Assembly: GCA_948474755.1 (NCBI GenBank)
Contig: CAOLHI010004251.1
Span: forward strand, 1-64,000
Reading direction: 5' to 3'
Source of the DNA: Ctenosaura bakeri
Lineage: Eukaryota > Chordata > Lepidosauria > Squamata > Iguanidae
DNA length: 64,000 bases
The notes beneath the pieces are model-generated. The model was not told where the DNA came from. It saw only the letters and a list, made by a program, of their open reading frames with translations, and made no database searches. The translations under genes and the position numbers were made by a program. This document shows positions 60,101 to 64,000 of this stretch, in pieces (position 1 is the stretch's first letter; the number at the start of each line of letters is the position of its first letter).

Positions 60101-60838
60101 ACCCTTTATCTTGATCTGTTAGCATTACTTTCCAATTCTTATTAATATATTCTTCTAGATTCTCTACAGATTTTTCTTCTGCTGAGTACAATTCTTGAAA
60201 AAATTCCTCAAATATTTTTAATTTATCTTTCATCAGCCTATTTTCTTTACCAAATTTATCTTTTACTACTCCAATCATGTTCCTATTTTTTTTTTTATTA
60301 TTATTGTACTGATCTAGCCAGCATTTTAGAATTTTTATTATTATATTCAAAAAATTCCCTTTTCAAATATATTAATTTTTTTCTGGACTTCATCCATTTC
60401 TATCTTTTCTAATTCATTTCTTTTTGCTTGTAATACTATATATTTCTGTTTAGTCCTATCTATTATATATTCATTCTCTAGTTCCTTTATTTCCTTTTCT
60501 AACTTCAATTTTTTCCCCTAGTTGTCTCTTTAATTTTCTTGATTCTTTAATACATATTCCTCTTACCACTGCCTTCATAGTATCCCATAATATATCTTGT
60601 GATACTTCCTTATTATTTATATCCCAAATTTCTTGCCACTCCTTCTCTATTTTATTTACTATCTCTTCATAATTAAGTAAATTAGTGTCCAATCTCCATC
60701 TTTTTGCTTCTCTGTAGTTCTTTTTCATAGCTATATCCAAATTCATCAAAGCATGATCTGCTACTTTTATTGTTTCAATTTCTGTATTTATTAATCTTGG
60801 TATCATATTCTTTGATACAAAAATATAATCTATTTATT
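57130..60838 (-). mobile_element. L1 LINE, 5'-truncated, about 3.7 kb
   Basis: Minus-strand L1. The 3' end is near 57130 (T-run and ttttattgattat, as in the 40882 copy). It holds the whole RT and C-terminal region and only the last part of the endonuclease (IDYIFVSKN near 60830 and ADHALMNLDI near 60770). It breaks off at about 60838, and no target duplication was recognised. The overlap with the 40882 copy is highly similar along its length. Confidence 0.92.
57750..60806 (-). pseudogene. L1 ORF2 (endonuclease tail, RT and C-terminus), broken
   Basis: Ordered minus-strand segments: 60806-60471 (end of endonuclease and linker), 60350-59979 (linker; KSPGLDGLGPNIIK), 59964-59608 (SLIILILKPSKDPT; SYRPISLIN; DQCGFIQGRQ; LEIFKAFDCVEW) and 59629-59141 (GMRQECPLSPVLFA; catalytic FADDT near 59340). 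These are followed by 59019-58555 (thumb; KKYWYKSQKEGGLGLPN) and 58498-57750 (C-terminal cysteine motif). About five frameshifts or stops separate them. In an intact element ORF2 nicks target DNA and reverse-transcribes L1 RNA. Confidence 0.92.
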
Positions 60839-60839
60839 T

Positions 60840-61594
60840 CTATAAACAGATTAACATTGTTTACATAACCAGAGACTATGAAAGATCTGTCCCTGATTAG
60901 ATATGGAAGCTGGGAAGGATATAAATCCAGCTCAAGAGAGAGAGAAGCCAGGCTGACTGTCAGCCTCAAACGCAGATGTGGTTGTGTATAAGAGCTTTGA
61001 TGCTGAGAATGTTGTTCCTATATGGTAAGACCTACACTATACTGGTAAGAGAGAATCTCTGCTCTCAAATAGCCTGGACGTAGTTCTTATCTAAATAGCT
61101 ATATGCCTGTTATGACAACAGCTCCCCAATATGGGCATTTATATATTTATACTGGATGTTGCTGTGTCCATAGCAATGCCTGGGAATATTACCTCCTTGG
61201 ATGTCTGTGTGATTCTTCCACAGGTGTTATGTTTAATTTCCTCTATGTGTTAAGCATAGAGCTGCCTGCTAGCAAAAAGCAGAAAATACTTTCTCTAGGT
61301 ATATAAAGATTACAGCTAGGAAAAAGCAGAAAATACAAAGGTTCAGTCAATATGAAAGTATGATGCCTCTCCCATGCCAAATATCCCAAAATTAAAGGGC
61401 TTAGAAGTGCTTATGTGGAGTATTGATGCTAACTCTGCCTGTTTGGACTTTACTAACGATCACAAGCTGAGAGTCCAGGCAACCAGACAGTGATAGGAGG
61501 GACCTCCAAAGAGACACCAATTAGCTGACAAACAGCAAAGAACTTTTGATCCTCAGTCCAAAGAGAAGGTGTGGGGAGCCATGCCTGTTTCACT
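60840..61594. other. Non-coding sequence, nothing recognised
   Basis: A short repeat of about 18 bp (agctaggaaaaagcagaaaatac versus gctagcaaaaagcagaaaatac) occurs at 61267-61335. No gene was seen. Confidence 0.5.
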
Positions 61595-62365
61595 ATATCT
61601 TCTACCTGACATCTCTTCAGGTATTTAAAGATGGCTATCAGATCATCTCTCAACCCATCCCTTCTCCAAGCTAAACATACCCAGCTCTTTAAGCAGCTCC
61701 TCACAGATCTTGAATTCCACACCTTTTACCATGTAGGTCACTCCCCACCAGGACACGCTCCATTGACAATCTCCTTCTTGAACTGTGGTGCCCAGAACTG
61801 AACACAGGAGATCTGACCAAAGCAGAAGAGAATGGTATTACAGTTATACTCTGCTTTTTGACGGTTTGTTCCTCAACATTTCACTGTTTCACCAGCTCAA
61901 AATTATAGACATGTACCATTCTTTTGACCCTAGTCTGCCCTTTTGACAGTCTGAGCACAAGTGGGTAATATTTAACAGGTACTTTTCTCTCTCTCTGTGC
62001 ACAGTGATTTATCTATCTATCTATTTATTTATTTATATTACTTATATTATTTATTTATTCAGCATGCTGTGTTGTTTTCTGTGAGTCAACTTGGCACCAT
62101 CTACTGTTCAGCCTTGTATCTGCAAGCTAAAATAAAAAGACAGCTCTGCTTTTCAACTAATTTCACTTTCTGACAGTTCCTAACCCATCAGATAAGTGGG
62201 AGTTTCCTGTATTACTTCCCTCAATCTGGACACTGGATACCTGTTGATTTAGCCTAGAATTACGTTAGCTTCTTGGCTGCCACATCATCTCTAAATTCTT
62301 CTCACATGTACTTTATCAAGCCAGGTGTCATCCATCCTATATTATGCATCTCATTTTTTGAGATT
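61595..62365 (-). mobile_element. CR1 LINE fragment split by a Tigger-like insertion
   Basis: The left half (61595-61838) is the CR1 RT C-terminal region (ggtatttaaagatggctatc; agctaaacatacccagctc; tggtgcccagaactgaacac). The right half (62212-62365) continues with ttacttccctcaatctggac and cttggctgccacatca, collinear with 11050-11360. The intervening 61841-62209 is an insertion at a TA inside the CR1. Confidence 0.88.
61841..62209. mobile_element. pogo/Tigger-like element, copy 5
   Basis: A 369-bp element flanked by TA (61839-61840, 62210-62211). The ends CAGTTATACTCTGCTTTTTG and, reverse-complemented, CAGGAAACTCCCACTTATCT are imperfect inverted repeats. The interrupted CR1 confirms the boundaries. 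An ATTT/ATCT-rich microsatellite lies at about 62012-62056 inside it. Confidence 0.8.
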
Positions 62366-62484
62366 ACATGTAGCCTGATTTATTGTTTATTAATATATGA
62401 GGTGAGGGGGAGAAATACAACGTAGGAGTGAATGCTGATTGGGAATGTTTGAGGAGAATTGCATAATGCTGGTGAATGACAGTT

Positions 62485-62810
62485 GTGAAAGAACAAGTTA
62501 CTCACCTGTAACTATGGTTCTTTGGTTATCTATAGACTCACAGAAATGGGCTAACTGTGCTTGCACAGTTTATCACCTGGAATCTTCTAGAGCTGTTATA
62601 CAAGCATTCTGGCAGTAGCCCCTCTTCCACTGGTACATATGACCAGCCAAGTTCCTGCTCAAACCCTCAGTCCCATGGCGACCAAAGCAGCAGCCCAGGA
62701 GCTACAGATATTAAGCATGACAGAAGTGGGGAGGAAGGGCAGGTGTTGTGTGAGTTCACAGATTACCACTCGAAGAACCACAGTTGCGGGTGAGCAACCT
62801 GTTCTTCTTA
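62485..62810. repeat. Inverted repeat pair, possible retroelement terminus
   Basis: aagaacaagttactcacctg (62487-62506) with the following tataactatggttcttt-like run is the imperfect inverse of ccactcgaagaaccacagtt/gcgggtgagcaacctgttctt (62767-62807). About 40-bp arms are separated by about 240 bp. The minus-strand DIRS-like region begins to the right, so this may be an inverted terminal repeat of that element. That link is inference. Confidence 0.5.
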
Positions 62811-63258
62811 TTTGTGGTTTCTCTGATTCACACAAATGAGAGACTAGCAAGCTACTAATCCAGGTGTTGGCTCAAACAGTCTCTGGGAGAGCTGCAAAAG
62901 GACAAGTTCCAGACTCTATTGGGCAGTGGGAGCCCGAACAGGAAGGTACAGGTTCTTGTAGCCCCTTAAGAAGCATTTAATTGAAGGGCACTGGAAGCCA
63001 AAAGGCTAGTCAACTGGAACCAATGAGATATAGCAGCCACGTAGCATTTGATGAATGAATGAAAGAAGTCCAAAATATGCTGAATCTGGGCCACATCCAG
63101 ATGTATGTGTCGGGCAGCCAAGAACGAAAGAAACTTGCCCCATTCATAGGTGTAGAATGTTGAAGTGGAAGGCCTCAGAGCAGTGTTGAGACGAAGTCTA
63201 AAGATAGCTCCTCCAAGCCATCACCTTGTGGGTGTCCATGTCTCGATGACAAACCTGA

Positions 63259-63897
63259 TCACTGTGAAGAGTCCTGATCTTGATGGAAACTTGTGATACA
63301 CTCCTCAAGGCAGGTGAAGAAGATGGGTGAACCACAGCACCTCAGCAACCAGGCCATCACCAGAAAGCAATTTGCTCTGTCCTCTGTCCCTGGACAGCTT
63401 GGAGAGGATTCCCGTGATGAGAGGAAATGGAGGAAAAGCGTACATAGCAACATTCCCCCAATGATATAGGAAGGCATCAACTAGACATCCCTGTCCCTCC
63501 CCTCAAGTCCTTGAGCAGAACCTGGTGCACTGCATGTTCTAAGGAGACACAAAAAGATTGACTTCTTGTGTCCTCCAAATGCAGAACATGGATCGAGAGC
63601 ATCAGGATGGAGCTTCCATTCATGGCAGGACACGAATGATCTGTTGAGAGCATCCACTAAGATGTTCTTGTCTTCAGGAAAATGAATCACCGTGAGAGTA
63701 AAATGTCTCTGTCCACACACCAGTCTCAGATTCAAAGAGTGAGGTACAGAAGAGTATTCCAACATGTGCCCCCTTGCTTGTTCAAGTAGCAGACAATTGT
63801 GGTGTTGTCGAATATAACTTGAACTGCTTGGTGGTTTATCAGAGATTCAAAAGCACAGAGAGCTTTCTCTACTGCCAACACCTTGAGTGCATTGAGT
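63259..63897 (-). pseudogene. DIRS-like retroelement RNase H region, broken
   Basis: Minus-strand segments: 63897-63732 carries VQVIFDNTTIVCYLNKQGGT, the RNase H motif with the Asp of DNTT typical of DIRS-type (tyrosine-recombinase) retroelements. Next, 63765-63481 carries IHFPEDKNILVDALNRSF then HEWKLHPDALD, which is the usual continuation (ADxLSR, EWxLxP). Then 63480-63259 reads, in a shifted frame, as a MYAFPPFPLI-type stretch. Several frameshifts or stops break it. No recombinase was seen, and the upstream RT would lie beyond the window. Gypsy-type RNase H is the alternative but fits less well. Confidence 0.65.
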
Positions 63898-63902
63898 GCA
63901 AG

Positions 63903-64000
63903 AAGCCCTGGTGGCGCAGTGGTTAAATGCTGGTACTGCAGCCACAAGGTTGTGAGTTTGATCCAGACGGGCTCCAAGTTGACACAGCCTTCCGCAGGTC
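63903..64000 (+). mobile_element. Sauria SINE, cut by the window end
   Basis: aagccctggtggcgcagtgg and gttgtgagtttgatcc are the box A and box B parts of the tRNA-derived head, closer to consensus than the copy at 25537. The following cagccttccgcaggtc matches the body. It is inserted in the DIRS-like RNase H region, in opposite orientation to it. Confidence 0.9.

Noticed and set aside
57130..60838. A functional L1
   Set aside because: The 5' end is truncated within the endonuclease and ORF2 has several frame breaks.

Overview
This window is vertebrate nuclear DNA, most likely from a squamate reptile (a lizard, possibly iguanian). Two tRNA-derived SINEs look like Sauria SINE. They sit among CR1 LINEs with tandem TTCTATGA-type 3' ends, recent 5'-truncated L1s, a SPIN-type hAT element, short Helitrons and a DIRS-like retroelement. 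There are no prokaryotic features. Family names come from recognition of the sequence; no database search was run.

Only one host protein-coding exon is recognised: the large terminal exon of PTCHD4, a Patched-related RND-superfamily membrane protein, on the minus strand at 18509-20142. It has a clear splice acceptor, an open frame of 543 codons and a C-terminal PDZ-ligand-like tail. The first two exons expected from the family were not seen, so everything to the right (at least 43.8 kb) is inferred to be the preceding intron or upstream sequence. The 2.7 kb to its left is largely free of recognisable repeats and ends in a cluster of poly(A) signals, so it is a candidate 3' UTR.

Layout: 1-3950, decayed LTR-retroelement gag and possible LTR (minus). 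4-9.7 kb, mostly unique sequence with a long-palindrome MITE, a 5S-derived SINE and microsatellites. 9.7-15.8 kb, a pile of nested CR1 copies with a tRNA-derived SINE. 15.8-20.1 kb, PTCHD4 3' UTR candidate and exon. 20.5-29.4 kb, a GC-rich foldback element, two Helitrons, a pogo/Tigger-like MITE, a second 5S-SINE, Sauria SINE and SPIN. 31-34.3 kb, a degenerate APE-type LINE (plus) with a foldback insertion. 35.5-42.9 kb, recent CR1, more MITEs and an L1 with a 14-bp target-site duplication. 43.7 and 50.3 kb, two related GC-rich elements with internal hairpins. 47.4-51.4 kb, older CR1s. 55.1-60.8 kb, L1 copies. 61.6-64 kb, CR1 split by a Tigger-like element, then DIRS-like sequence interrupted by a Sauria SINE that runs off the window.

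The most useful observations concern mobile DNA: exact element boundaries with target-site duplications (SPIN, L1, Tigger-like, Helitron), nested insertions that order events, a Helitron lineage carrying part of an unrelated palindromic MITE, two SINE families with different pol III heads but one tail, and a GC-rich hairpin MITE family that imitates a CpG island beside the PTCHD4 exon.
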